The notes under the pieces were generated by a model, which saw nothing but the letters and a program-made list of their open reading frames with translations, was not told the DNA's origin and searched no databases. A stretch of 51,021 bases of DNA. Origin: a virus. Position 1 is the stretch's first letter. Every line of letters starts with the position of its first letter. The position numbers and the translations under genes were made by a program. Where the stretch lies: positions 1 to 51,021 of IMG/VR virus record IMGVR_UViG_3300045413_000082. One strand, given 5' to 3'. Of the stretch, positions 40,628-48,805 are shown piece by piece.

Positions 40628-41338
40628 TTAGCGCTGCTTGGCCGTCAGCACATAGTCGAGGGTCAGGGTCTTCGCCGCAGCGGCACCGTTCAGCAGGCCG
40701 ATGGTGATGGCGAGCGCGGCGGTGGAGAAGTTGGACACGGTCGACGACTGCGCGACGTAGGCGTCGTTCAGGTAGACCGCCCAGATGCCGAGGGACGCGA
40801 TGTAGACGAACGCCACCGTGACGAAGGTGTCGTTAGCCATCGTCGCCACCGACAGCGATGTCGCCGTTCCGCTGGATCGCATCTGCGCCGTGAGCGCCGC
40901 AGCGCCGGACGCCTTGTAGAAGAACATGCCGTTGGTCGGCAGCGACGCCACAGGCGTCGTGTCGACGGTCGCGAGACCGATCACGATGCCACTGTCGGTG
41001 GCGTCGCTCAGCTTGAAGCGCGCCTTGACGACGAAGTCCTTGTTGGTCGCCAAGTTGTAGTTGGCGACCTTGCTCTGCAGCGAGACGGCGTCAGTACCGC
41101 CGGTGTCGGTGGTGAGGGCGAGCCAGCCGCCATCGCCGGCCGCCAGAGCGGCGGCCGACGCCGCGCCAACGGTGGTGACGGTCCAGTCGCCGGCGGCGTA
41201 GACGTCGAAATCGTTGAAGTAGAGATGCGAGCGCGCGGGATCGAGCTGGAAGACCCAGTCCGACATGTCCGCGCTTTCAGCCAGCGGATTGAGGCCGTTG
41301 GGAAAGCGGCTCAGGGGGCCAGACAGCGGTAGCAACAT
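40628..41338 (-). CDS. Virion protein, possible jelly-roll/lectin-like fold, 236 aa
   Basis: Beta-rich with a pattern (LYFNDFDVY, then W-T-V-T, VVKARFKLSDATDSGIVIGL, FFYKASG, FVTVAFVYIASLGIW) reminiscent of concanavalin-A-like laminin-G folds. This suggests a surface decoration or glycan-binding protein. It is the first gene after the capsid gene and has a good Shine-Dalgarno, AAGGAG, 11 bases before the ATG. Confidence 0.5.
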   Translation of the reverse strand: MLLPLSGPLSRFPNGLNPLAESADMSDWVFQLDPARSHLYFNDFDVYAAGDWTVTTVGAASAAALAAGDGGWLALTTDTGGTDAVSLQSKVANYNLATNKDFVVKARFKLSDATDSGIVIGLATVDTTPVASLPTNGMFFYKASGAAALTAQMRSSGTATSLSVATMANDTFVTVAFVYIASLGIWAVYLNDAYVAQSSTVSNFSTAALAITIGLLNGAAAAKTLTLDYVLTAKQR

Positions 41339-41455
41339 GATCGCCTATCTCCTTGCACTGATGTCAGCGGGGGCGATCTTGGTAGACCGCCTCCCGCCGC
41401 CCCCATCTGGGCGGGGCATCACTCCCGCCCGACGGAGGTGAGGGAGGTCGGCCAG
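41339..41455 (-). other. GC-rich gap after the major capsid gene
   Basis: At 117 bases it is the longest non-coding stretch of the virion block. On the minus strand it holds imperfect GC hairpins (CCGCCC / GGGCGG; CCGAC / GTCGG) but no T run and no clear promoter. It may reduce read-through after the heavily used capsid gene. Confidence 0.35.
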
Positions 41456-42367
41456 CTACGCGCCCGCCGACATGTAGTAGTCGCGCCAGTCGGTGACGCC
41501 GACCGCGTAACGCGAGGTCGCCTTGTAGCGCATCGTGTCGGTGTCGAAGTCGCCCTCGGTGGAGCGCTGGATCGGGCGGCGCATCATGATCGACATGCCG
41601 CGATTGACACCGGTGCGGATACCCCACTGGGTGGTCGAGGTCTGGCGGGTGATGACCTTGACGCCGCCCTCGATCATGCCGAGCGAGTTGACGGCGTTGA
41701 GGGCGTTGTTCGCGTTGCTCGGAGCGAGGATCGACTTCAGCAGCACCTCGCCTTGGAACATGTTGGCCGGATTGACCAGCAGCTCCTTGCCGGTGAGCGA
41801 GATCGGCTTGCCGTCGTTGTCGACGGCGTTGTGGATTTGGATCAGCAGCTGCTCCAGCGACGTCTGCGACAGCGCGGCGGCGGTCGACAGCAGGTTCGAG
41901 GCGGTGCCGCCGAAGATGATGTGCGCCGACGACGCCAGCGCCAGACCGTCACCGATGGGGTAGCTGGCGTTGGTCGCGCGGTTGAGCAGGTTGGCGGCCA
42001 CCAGCTCCTTGGTCTCGATCATCGACTGAGCGAGATGCTCGGCGTAGATGCGACCGATGGAGATGTGGGCACCGTCCTCGACCAGCGTCTTGGTGAGGGC
42101 GTAGGCCAGACCATAGACGAAGTACTGGTAGCGGGTGTTGTAGAGGATGCCGCCGCCGCGATAGACGACCGGCTGTCCGTCCGGCAACTCCGGTGCCGAA
42201 CCGAGGCCGAACATGGTGGCCTCCTCGTGGTACTGGCGCTTCTCGCCCTCGCGCTCGCGGAGGAACGCCTTGTACTCGTCCTTGCGCTGGTCGTAGATGC
42301 CGTCGAAGGCGTCGTTGAGCAGCGGCTCGACGACGTAGCGGAAGTCGGTGTCGCGCATGATAGACAT
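41456..42367 (-). CDS. Major capsid protein, 303 aa
   Basis: The size, position after scaffold and decoration genes and sequence fit an HK97-fold capsid. The N-terminal helix is charged (FLREREGEKRQYHEEATMFG), followed by a region where TRYQYFVYGLAYALTKTLVE and a long spine-like helix (EHLAQSMIETKELVAANLLN) are seen. A basic, beta-rich C-terminal segment (MRRPIQRSTEGDFDTDTMRY) resembles the capsid P-domain strands. GGAG precedes the ATG. It would be the most abundant structural protein. Confidence 0.85.
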   Translation of the reverse strand: MSIMRDTDFRYVVEPLLNDAFDGIYDQRKDEYKAFLREREGEKRQYHEEATMFGLGSAPELPDGQPVVYRGGGILYNTRYQYFVYGLAYALTKTLVEDGAHISIGRIYAEHLAQSMIETKELVAANLLNRATNASYPIGDGLALASSAHIIFGGTASNLLSTAAALSQTSLEQLLIQIHNAVDNDGKPISLTGKELLVNPANMFQGEVLLKSILAPSNANNALNAVNSLGMIEGGVKVITRQTSTTQWGIRTGVNRGMSIMMRRPIQRSTEGDFDTDTMRYKATSRYAVGVTDWRDYYMSAGA

Positions 42368-42397
42368 GGATCGGTCTCCTGCTCCTCAGTCGGCGGT

Positions 42398-42967
42398 TTA
42401 GATCGCCACCTTGTTCGATACGTACTGGTGACGGGCGATCTTGCCCTGCACGATGACGTAGGTGTCGCCCCACGCATTGTTGACGTAGGGGGCCAGCGCC
42501 TCGACGCGGAACTGACCTTGGTTGCCCGCGCCGACCAGCGATCCCAGCATCGAGCCGGAGAACCCGGGCGGGTATGCGCCGGCGGTAATGGAAGCGAAGT
42601 CTGCCTGATCGCCGATGGCCGTCTGCGCCAGAGAGGCGTTCGACTGGATTTCGTAGACGATGTCGGGGTCGTCCCAGTAGTAGACGAAGTACGGCTCGCT
42701 GGTGTCGGGTGCGGTCGACGCCGGCCAGTACGGCAACACCATGCGGCGACCGGACAGCGTGTACTCGACACCGATGAAGACGCCCGCGATGTCGTCGTTG
42801 CCGGCGGAGATGATGAGGTTGCCGCTGGAATTGAACTTGACCGGCACGCCCTTGTAGAGCGCGGTCGCGTAACCCGAAGCGATGCCACTCTGGAGGCGCT
42901 TCGGACGCATGGTGCCCGACGGATGGTTGACCGGCCGGAGGCCAAACGGTGCGGAAGTGGACGGCAT
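42398..42967 (-). CDS. Capsid decoration/minor head protein, 189 aa
   Basis: Opens with SAPFGLRPVNHPSGTMRP, the beginning of a conserved podovirus head protein found next to capsid genes. Beta-rich throughout, with 'DIAGVFIGVEYTLSGRRM' and FYWPASTAP-like motifs. It probably binds the outer capsid. It is immediately upstream of the capsid gene in transcription order. Confidence 0.7.
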   Translation of the reverse strand: MPSTSAPFGLRPVNHPSGTMRPKRLQSGIASGYATALYKGVPVKFNSSGNLIISAGNDDIAGVFIGVEYTLSGRRMVLPYWPASTAPDTSEPYFVYYWDDPDIVYEIQSNASLAQTAIGDQADFASITAGAYPPGFSGSMLGSLVGAGNQGQFRVEALAPYVNNAWGDTYVIVQGKIARHQYVSNKVAI

Positions 42968-42988
42968 TGGCTCTGCTCCTTGTCGTTC

Positions 42989-43813
42989 CTACTCGAAACC
43001 TTCGCGCGGTGCGCGGACGTTGCCTCGTGCGTGCGGTGCGAGGGGGTTCTCCTCCTCGTTCTCGTAGATGAGACGCGAACCCCGGCCCTTCAGCGCCTCG
43101 TTGTGCGCATCCAGTCGACCGTAAATCCCGCGCTCTCGCTCGCGTGGCATGTTGTGGTGCAGCTCGGTCATGTACCGCTGGTACAGCGGTGCACTGATCT
43201 CGGCCGCGATCATCTCGTTGATCATCACGCACCCGGCATACTCGGCCGACGTTGCCTTGTGCTGCTCCCATCCGGGTCCGAGGTCTTCGTGCCTCAGAAG
43301 GCGGTAGCCTGCACGAAGACGGGCGGCCACAGGGTCGCGGGTGTTCGTGGTCGTGAGCCACACTCGGTGTAGCCCGGACTTCTTCGGGAGGTCCGGTAGG
43401 GCCACCTGAAAAAATCCTGTACGAAGCATGGCTACACGCTCGTCGTCTGTCAACTCCCGGTCTTCCGAAAATTGACGGTCGCCGTATTCGCGCGGATCGC
43501 GGCTGCGGGAGCGCTCGGCGCGGGGGTTGGTTTCCCCTTGTTCTTCAGCGGCTTGCGCCCCGCGACGCCGTACCTGCCGCTCCCTGTTCTCGGCCACCTT
43601 GGCGTTGATCGGGGCGTAGTCACCCGGCGGTGCCGGCGCGACAGGGCCACGGAGATCGCTGCGTTGTTCGCTGCGGGCGAGATCGGCGGCCGCGTCGGCC
43701 TCGAACGTGTCGCCGCCGTCGTTGTCCTGAAACTGCGGACGACGACGCACCGATTGCATCTGCTGCGGCCCGGGCTGAACCGGCGCACGACGGCCAAGAC
43801 GAGTGTCACTCAT
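42989..43813 (-). CDS. Head-region protein of unknown function, 274 aa
   Basis: The first ~120 residues are disordered, rich in R, D, A and P, and highly charged. The remaining ~150 are helical and end in 'YQRYMTELHHNMPRERERGI' plus acidic and basic clusters. It lies between the scaffold and decoration genes, where a second scaffold component or internal capsid protein is plausible. No family is recognised. Confidence 0.55.
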   Translation of the reverse strand: MSDTRLGRRAPVQPGPQQMQSVRRRPQFQDNDGGDTFEADAAADLARSEQRSDLRGPVAPAPPGDYAPINAKVAENRERQVRRRGAQAAEEQGETNPRAERSRSRDPREYGDRQFSEDRELTDDERVAMLRTGFFQVALPDLPKKSGLHRVWLTTTNTRDPVAARLRAGYRLLRHEDLGPGWEQHKATSAEYAGCVMINEMIAAEISAPLYQRYMTELHHNMPRERERGIYGRLDAHNEALKGRGSRLIYENEEENPLAPHARGNVRAPREGFE

Positions 43814-43836
43814 TGGATGCTCCTGAATGTGAGTTG

Positions 43837-44856
43837 TTAGCGAGGCTGCGGACCCTTGCTGTAGGCCGCCAGTATCCTGTCACGGCGCTTCTTCATGGCG
43901 GGGTCTTTGCTCGTGAGGTCGATGCCGGCCTCCTCCATACCCTTGAGCTGTTCCGGCGTGAGGCGGAACCTGCCTCCACCGAGACCTTCGCCACGACTGC
44001 CGCTGCCGCCGAGCGGTGGGCCGCCGTCGTCATCATCGTCACGCTGCCGGCGACGTCCTCCGTCGTCACGCGACTGCCGCGTCGGCGGACGATAGACGTG
44101 CGGCATGTGCTTCTTCAGTCGGGCGTCCAGCTCCTCCCAGTAGTCGTCGTCGTCGCCCTCGAAACCGTCGTTGCGGACTTCCTGATCGATCAGCCTGATC
44201 TGGCGCTGTGTCGTGTCGTCGCTCTCGGGATCGATCCACGGTCTGGCGTCGAGGAACGCCTCCATCTTGCGCACCGCCACACGGTTGCGACCCCGATCCT
44301 GTGGTTGCTGCCGCTGCTGGGGTTGCTGCGGCTCGTCGCCCCCCTCCGCCGGCTGCATGTACTGCTGCAGTCGTTCGGCGTGGCTCCGCAGCTGGTTGTA
44401 GTAGTTCTCGGCGTTCCGCATCACCGTCGTCGCCTCGGTGGCGGTGCCGCCGTCGCCCTTGTCGATCGCCTCCTTGTGGCGGCGCTGGGCCTCCGCATAG
44501 GCGGCGCGAGCGGTGTCGGCCTCGGACCTCAAGGTCCGCATCGACTGCTCGAACTGGTTGCGCGTCAGCGCCGCCAGCATGCGCTCCTGACCGTCCACTC
44601 TGGCGGCCAGCTGCTCGATCAGCTGCTGGGACTGCTCACGATTGCGACGGTCGGCCATGCGCCGTCGCTGGCTGCGCGTCGGTCGCTGCCCCTCGGCCGC
44701 GCCCTGCTCGGCCGCGTCGTCGTCGGCTGCCGGATCACGCCCGAGGCGCTCGTCCTCGCCTTCCTTCTTCTGCTTCGGAAACTCGACGGTGACGTCACCG
44801 TCCTTGTTCTCGGTGACGACAGGTGAAGGTTGTTCCGTATCGGTCGTTACAGACAT
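43837..44856 (-). CDS. Scaffolding protein, 339 aa
   Basis: A typical scaffold profile: acidic, lysine/glutamate-rich N-terminus (~1-60), a long coiled-coil region (~65-170), a Q/P-rich linker, and a compact basic C-terminus (MKKRRDRILAAYSK) for capsid binding. Its place before the capsid gene supports this. It directs procapsid assembly and is normally removed at packaging. Confidence 0.75.
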   Translation of the reverse strand: MSVTTDTEQPSPVVTENKDGDVTVEFPKQKKEGEDERLGRDPAADDDAAEQGAAEGQRPTRSQRRRMADRRNREQSQQLIEQLAARVDGQERMLAALTRNQFEQSMRTLRSEADTARAAYAEAQRRHKEAIDKGDGGTATEATTVMRNAENYYNQLRSHAERLQQYMQPAEGGDEPQQPQQRQQPQDRGRNRVAVRKMEAFLDARPWIDPESDDTTQRQIRLIDQEVRNDGFEGDDDDYWEELDARLKKHMPHVYRPPTRQSRDDGGRRRQRDDDDDGGPPLGGSGSRGEGLGGGRFRLTPEQLKGMEEAGIDLTSKDPAMKKRRDRILAAYSKGPQPR

Positions 44857-44869
44857 CGTGATGCTCCCG

Positions 44870-45310
44870 TCAGATGAATGCGATGATCTTGAGCGGATCG
44901 CCGGTCACGCGACCGATCAGCTCAAGGTCGTTGAAGATGGCGAACAGCGCCTTGTCGCCGCCCTCGGTGCCCATCGGCACCTCGAAACGGTCGCCGCCGT
45001 GCTTCGCGACGCGGACGAAGTCACCCGGCTGACACCAGTCGTTTTCGGGCCACGGCTCCAGCGTCGTGCGGTTCTTGAAGGCGACAGGGCCGAGGGCGAT
45101 CACCTTGGCGACCTGCGTGTTCCATTTCTCGGCGTCGCGCGTCTCGTCGGAGATGTGGATGATGCCCCTCGTGCCGGCGAACTTCTTGGCCTGCCGCAGC
45201 TGCACGAGAACGCGCGATCCGAACGGCGCGATGCCCGGATCGGCGGCGGGCCATGCGTCGAGGATGCTCTGCGACGCCACGCTCTGAATTGGTGATGCTG
45301 TGATGCTCAT
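44870..45310 (-). CDS. GroES-like co-chaperonin domain protein, 146 aa
   Basis: Residues ~28-135 fit the Cpn10 beta barrel: PFGSRVLVQL as the first strand, a mobile-loop-like segment KKFAGTRGIIHI (42-53) whose hydrophobic GII-H matches the GroES loop that docks on GroEL, then TQVAKVIALGPVA, WCQPGDFVRV and FNDLELIGRV. T4 Gp31 is a precedent for a phage GroES analogue that folds the capsid protein. Its place between the scaffold and the portal supports a capsid-folding role. Confidence 0.7.
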   Translation of the reverse strand: MSITASPIQSVASQSILDAWPAADPGIAPFGSRVLVQLRQAKKFAGTRGIIHISDETRDAEKWNTQVAKVIALGPVAFKNRTTLEPWPENDWCQPGDFVRVAKHGGDRFEVPMGTEGGDKALFAIFNDLELIGRVTGDPLKIIAFI

Positions 45311-45498
45311 GTCTCGTCGTCCATGCGTTGGTTGTGCTTGATCACTTCTTCGTACAGCAGCTTGGCTTCTTGGAGACCACGGATGTAGCCGCTGTTCTCC
45401 GTCAATGCGACGGGGTCCAGTGGACGCTTGAGAAGAAACATCGTCGCGTCCGACGGGATTTTGGCTTCGAGTTCGGCGAGGAAGAAGCGCGCCGCCAT
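45307..45498 (-). CDS. Small helical protein, 63 aa
   Basis: Coupled to the GroES-like gene by ATGA and starting one base after the upstream stop. Helical, with acidic and hydrophobic faces. No family is recognised. It could be an accessory of the assembly proteins on either side. Confidence 0.6.
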   Translation of the reverse strand: MAARFFLAELEAKIPSDATMFLLKRPLDPVALTENSGYIRGLQEAKLLYEEVIKHNQRMDDET

Positions 45499-45499
45499 G

Positions 45500-45607
45500 C
45501 TACTTCTTCACAGGCTTCGGTCGGCCGTCGGCTTTCGCGACCGGCGGCTTGCCGCCCATGGCGATGCGCTTCTGTGGCCGTACTTTCGAGTTGTCCTTCT
45601 GGCTCAT
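45500..45607 (-). CDS. Tiny basic peptide, 35 aa
   Basis: Starts in ATGA overlap with the RyR gene and ends one base before the next start, so it fills the gap exactly. It is made almost wholly of K, R, P, G, S and D, hence unfolded and very basic (pattern R-P-Q-K-R and K-P-V-K-K). It might bind DNA or stick to acidic scaffold. It is too short for family recognition. Confidence 0.6.
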   Translation of the reverse strand: MSQKDNSKVRPQKRIAMGGKPPVAKADGRPKPVKK

Positions 45608-46083
45608 GACGCCTTCTCCTCTGCTGTCGGTTCGATGGTGATCTCGTCGTAGGCCTTGTCGGCGATGATCTTCTCCAGCTCGGGGTCGTTGACCTCGGCT
45701 GCCGGCACCGCCAGCGGCATGTTCGTACTGATGTCGCTCGGCGCAGGCATCAGGGCCCGCACCACGTTGATGAACAGGATGTCCTTGGTCTTCTGCTCCG
45801 CCGGCAGGTCGGCGTACATCATCACGCAGGGGTGCGTCTTGGCCGCCTCGTCTACATGCGGGCCGTACTTCCAGCCGTCGGCGAGCCTGATGGCGAGCCA
45901 GTAGCCATGCAAACTCTCGGGCGTCATGAAAGGGTTGGCAATGATCCCTTCGACGGCATCGATTGTCGACTTCTTCCGCCACTCCGGCGCGTTCGACCAA
46001 GAGGGAATGATGTCCAACTCGGCCGCCTCGTTGTATGCGCGGCTGGCCTCGTAGGTCACCTGTGCGATGCGTTCGATATTCAT
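45604..46083 (-). CDS. RyR-domain protein, 159 aa
   Basis: Residues ~6-111 match the RyR domain first known from ryanodine receptor channels: a W-x-x-A-P-E-W35 segment, N50-P51-x-x-T-P-E, H59, D69-G-W-K-Y-G-P75, H84-P-C86, D92-L-P and Q97-K-T-K-D-I-L-F104. The spacing and residues are very close to the known prokaryotic RyR consensus. The last ~45 residues are acidic and disordered. It sits next to the portal, GroES-like and scaffold genes. The function of prokaryotic RyR domains is not settled; ligand or peptide binding is suspected. Confidence 0.8.
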   Translation of the reverse strand: MNIERIAQVTYEASRAYNEAAELDIIPSWSNAPEWRKKSTIDAVEGIIANPFMTPESLHGYWLAIRLADGWKYGPHVDEAAKTHPCVMMYADLPAEQKTKDILFINVVRALMPAPSDISTNMPLAVPAAEVNDPELEKIIADKAYDEITIEPTAEEKAS

Positions 46084-46096
46084 GATGCTTGTCCTT

Positions 46097-48775
46097 TCAT
46101 CGTGGGTTGATGCCGGTACCCGTTGACACTCCGATCTTCTCGCCAGAGCGCAGCTCGGCGTCGGCGATGGTGAGCGCCGTTGCGTTGTCCTCGCGGTTCA
46201 TCTGGTGGCGGATGTCGGTCTCGTCCGCCCTCTGCGCGATGTCGGCTACATGCTGGCGGTCGTCCTGATCGGCCTTGCGGGTCTCGATGGCGACCTTGAC
46301 CGCGCGATCCTCCGCGCTCTCCTGCGCCTGCTGCTCGATCTTACGCTGCTCGGTCGCCTGACGACCCTGCGCAATGCCTGCCTGCGTCTGGGCCGCGATG
46401 TTGGCGGTGGCGATGGCGGCCTGCGCCGGGTCCATCGGCATCGGCGGCTGAACCTTCGCGGCCATCTGCTGCATCTGGCCCAGCAACGGCATCAGCTTCT
46501 GGTAGCGCTCGCTGATCCTCTCGACCGCGATCCCCGACGTGGCGGCGAACATCAGATCGATCTTGCGGCCCAGCTCGGGCTCCTTCAGCCGCAGCATCTC
46601 CACCACGGTGGCCTTGCCTTCGATTGTGTGCGCGCTCACGAACAGCGCCAGCAACTTCTCGTCGGTGCCGACGACGGCCTCCAGCTTCTCGTCGACTATC
46701 GCGAGCACGGTGGCTGCGTAGTCCATCGCCATGTGCTCGCGAAGGTGCTGCAGCATCGGGCCCGCCATCTGCGGTCCTGACGGCGACTGCAGTCCGAACA
46801 GCGGCGACTTGACCCAGTCGGCATGCACCTCGACGTGAGCGGGATGGTTCTGCTCTGGGAACGCCGTCACCGGTCGGCCGAGCGCGATAGCCACGTTCTC
46901 GTTCACCGCCGGCATCTCGGTCGGCGTCGGCGGCTTGACCAGCAGCTTGTCGATGTTGTCGAACTGTCCAGCCTCAAGGATCGTCTTCTCGACCTCGTAG
47001 GCGTTATAGGCGAGGGGGTTCAGCTTGGCGCGCTCGCCCAAGAAATTGGCTCGCGTCCAGCGCTGGGTGTCGGAGTTGATGCGAGGATCACTGACAGGTG
47101 CGACGACGCTGTCGCCCTCGAAATCGAACTTGGTGACCTCGGTGTCGCCGTCGGTGTCGGCGAAGGAGACGTTGTCGACGATCTGTCGACCGAGACGGAA
47201 CAGGCCAGCGAGCAGCCGACCCATGGTGCGATGCTGGCGGGCGAATATCGACGAATAAACGACCGTGCCCTCGTCGACCAGCATCATCATGGTGCCGACG
47301 GGGATGTCCTGACGCCCTTTGCCGACGATGTCGTCGAAGTTCGTGCGCACGACGCCCTTCGCCGCATCGATCAGGAAGCCCAGCATCTTGAACAGGACTT
47401 CCGACGGCGCATGGAACGTCGACTGCATCACAACCTTGCGGATGTCGTCGGTCTGTGTGGCGTTCTCGATCTCGGTGAAGACACCGACCTCCGACCGCAC
47501 GTTCTGTCCCGACTGGCCGGACTTCAGCTTGACGCCGCCTGCGTTGTTGTTGGCGTGTGCGCTGTCGAGCACCGCTCGCGCGGCACCGGTGGCAGCGCGC
47601 GGAATGCCGGCCAGCAGATGCGGGATGCCGATGGGCTTGCCGCCCCTGAACGGCATGAAGCCGAACTCATAGAGGAAGTCGAGCCGCTTGCGGCTCTCGT
47701 CCTTCTTCTCCCAGTTCCGATAGAGCGCCAGCGGCCGTTGCGTGTCCTTGTCCATCGTCAGGATGTAGGGCCGCATGTCGCCCTCACCGTCCCAGAACAA
47801 CGACGTCTCGTAGAGTGTCCGGCTGTTGTCGACGTTCTCGCCAGTCGGCTGCACTCCGGTGGTCTTGTCGGCAGCCGCCTCGACCTTGTTGCGTTCGGGC
47901 TCGGTCGACGGCGATCCGAGATCGATGTCAGCGTAGAGGCCGCTGCGCATGCGCTGTTCGAGCTGACGCTCGCTGACGGTCAGCTCATGCGTGATGCGTT
48001 CGCAGTCGTAGAAGTTGTCGTCACTCGGCGGACGATGCACCTTGTCGGAGGAGATGAAGGCGACGCGGGCGCGCTTGCCCTCCTTCCACAACTTCATGTA
48101 GGCCGAGCCCGAGAACGGCAGCTGCGCCATCGTCTGCTCGACCTCGTCGGCGAAGTTCTCCATCTGGCGGCGCGTCATCCAGTTCGCCCAGCGCGCCACC
48201 CTCTTGGCTCTGTCGTACTTCTCCTTCGTCACCGCTCCCTCGACGTGCGGCTTGGCCGGCCCCTTCGGCGGCAGCAGCTCGCGCAGCACGCGCGACGTGA
48301 AGTCGGAGCACACCTCGCCCACCAGCGGCATGGTGACGGTCGACGCACCCGGGAAGCTCGCACCACCCGGTGCCTTTCCTGTGAAGCCGCTGTCCTCGAT
48401 TGCGCGTGCGTAGCGAGCGTCGGCGTTCTTGCCGCTCTCGATGTCGCGCCCGATGTCCTCGTGGGTGTTGAGCGCCAGCAGCTCGATCTTGGCCTTCAGG
48501 CTGTCGACTTCCACGAGATTCTGGAAGTGCTTGCCGTTGTCGGTCTCGACTTCCTTGTCGTGATCGAGATCGATGACCGCACCGCCGTCTTCGGTGTAGG
48601 TCACCCCGTTTTCGGCGGCGTTCTTGGCGTCGTCGGCGCGATCCTGCGCCTCTGCCCCGAGGATCGTCGGAACGTCACCGGTCTCTGACGGCGGAGGGGT
48701 GGGGTCGATCTGATCTTGCGAGGCGAGCGGCCCGAGACCCCCCGGACCTGAACCCTGACGCGGACGTCTAGCCAT
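46097..48775 (-). CDS. Portal protein (P22-like), 892 aa
   Basis: The portal ring through which DNA is packaged. A disordered N-terminus (~1-95) precedes a long alpha/beta core with AGIPRAATGAARAVLDSAHANNN, a signature I associate with podovirus portals, and a long helical C-terminal barrel (~780-890) rich in A, Q, R and E, as in P22, where the barrel extends into the capsid. The start follows a short gap after the last upstream gene. Confidence 0.85.
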   Translation of the reverse strand: MARRPRQGSGPGGLGPLASQDQIDPTPPPSETGDVPTILGAEAQDRADDAKNAAENGVTYTEDGGAVIDLDHDKEVETDNGKHFQNLVEVDSLKAKIELLALNTHEDIGRDIESGKNADARYARAIEDSGFTGKAPGGASFPGASTVTMPLVGEVCSDFTSRVLRELLPPKGPAKPHVEGAVTKEKYDRAKRVARWANWMTRRQMENFADEVEQTMAQLPFSGSAYMKLWKEGKRARVAFISSDKVHRPPSDDNFYDCERITHELTVSERQLEQRMRSGLYADIDLGSPSTEPERNKVEAAADKTTGVQPTGENVDNSRTLYETSLFWDGEGDMRPYILTMDKDTQRPLALYRNWEKKDESRKRLDFLYEFGFMPFRGGKPIGIPHLLAGIPRAATGAARAVLDSAHANNNAGGVKLKSGQSGQNVRSEVGVFTEIENATQTDDIRKVVMQSTFHAPSEVLFKMLGFLIDAAKGVVRTNFDDIVGKGRQDIPVGTMMMLVDEGTVVYSSIFARQHRTMGRLLAGLFRLGRQIVDNVSFADTDGDTEVTKFDFEGDSVVAPVSDPRINSDTQRWTRANFLGERAKLNPLAYNAYEVEKTILEAGQFDNIDKLLVKPPTPTEMPAVNENVAIALGRPVTAFPEQNHPAHVEVHADWVKSPLFGLQSPSGPQMAGPMLQHLREHMAMDYAATVLAIVDEKLEAVVGTDEKLLALFVSAHTIEGKATVVEMLRLKEPELGRKIDLMFAATSGIAVERISERYQKLMPLLGQMQQMAAKVQPPMPMDPAQAAIATANIAAQTQAGIAQGRQATEQRKIEQQAQESAEDRAVKVAIETRKADQDDRQHVADIAQRADETDIRHQMNREDNATALTIADAELRSGEKIGVSTGTGINPR

Positions 48776-48805
48776 CTGGGCTGGCTCCCTTACTACAACG
48801 CGCCG

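Noticed and set aside
41438-43372. Plus-strand 644-codon open frame across the capsid and decoration genes
   Set aside because: Antisense to well-supported head genes and of low complexity (R/V/G-rich); no ribosome site.
46823-48688. Plus-strand 621-codon open frame opposite the portal
   Set aside because: Antisense shadow caused by the third-position GC bias of the portal gene.
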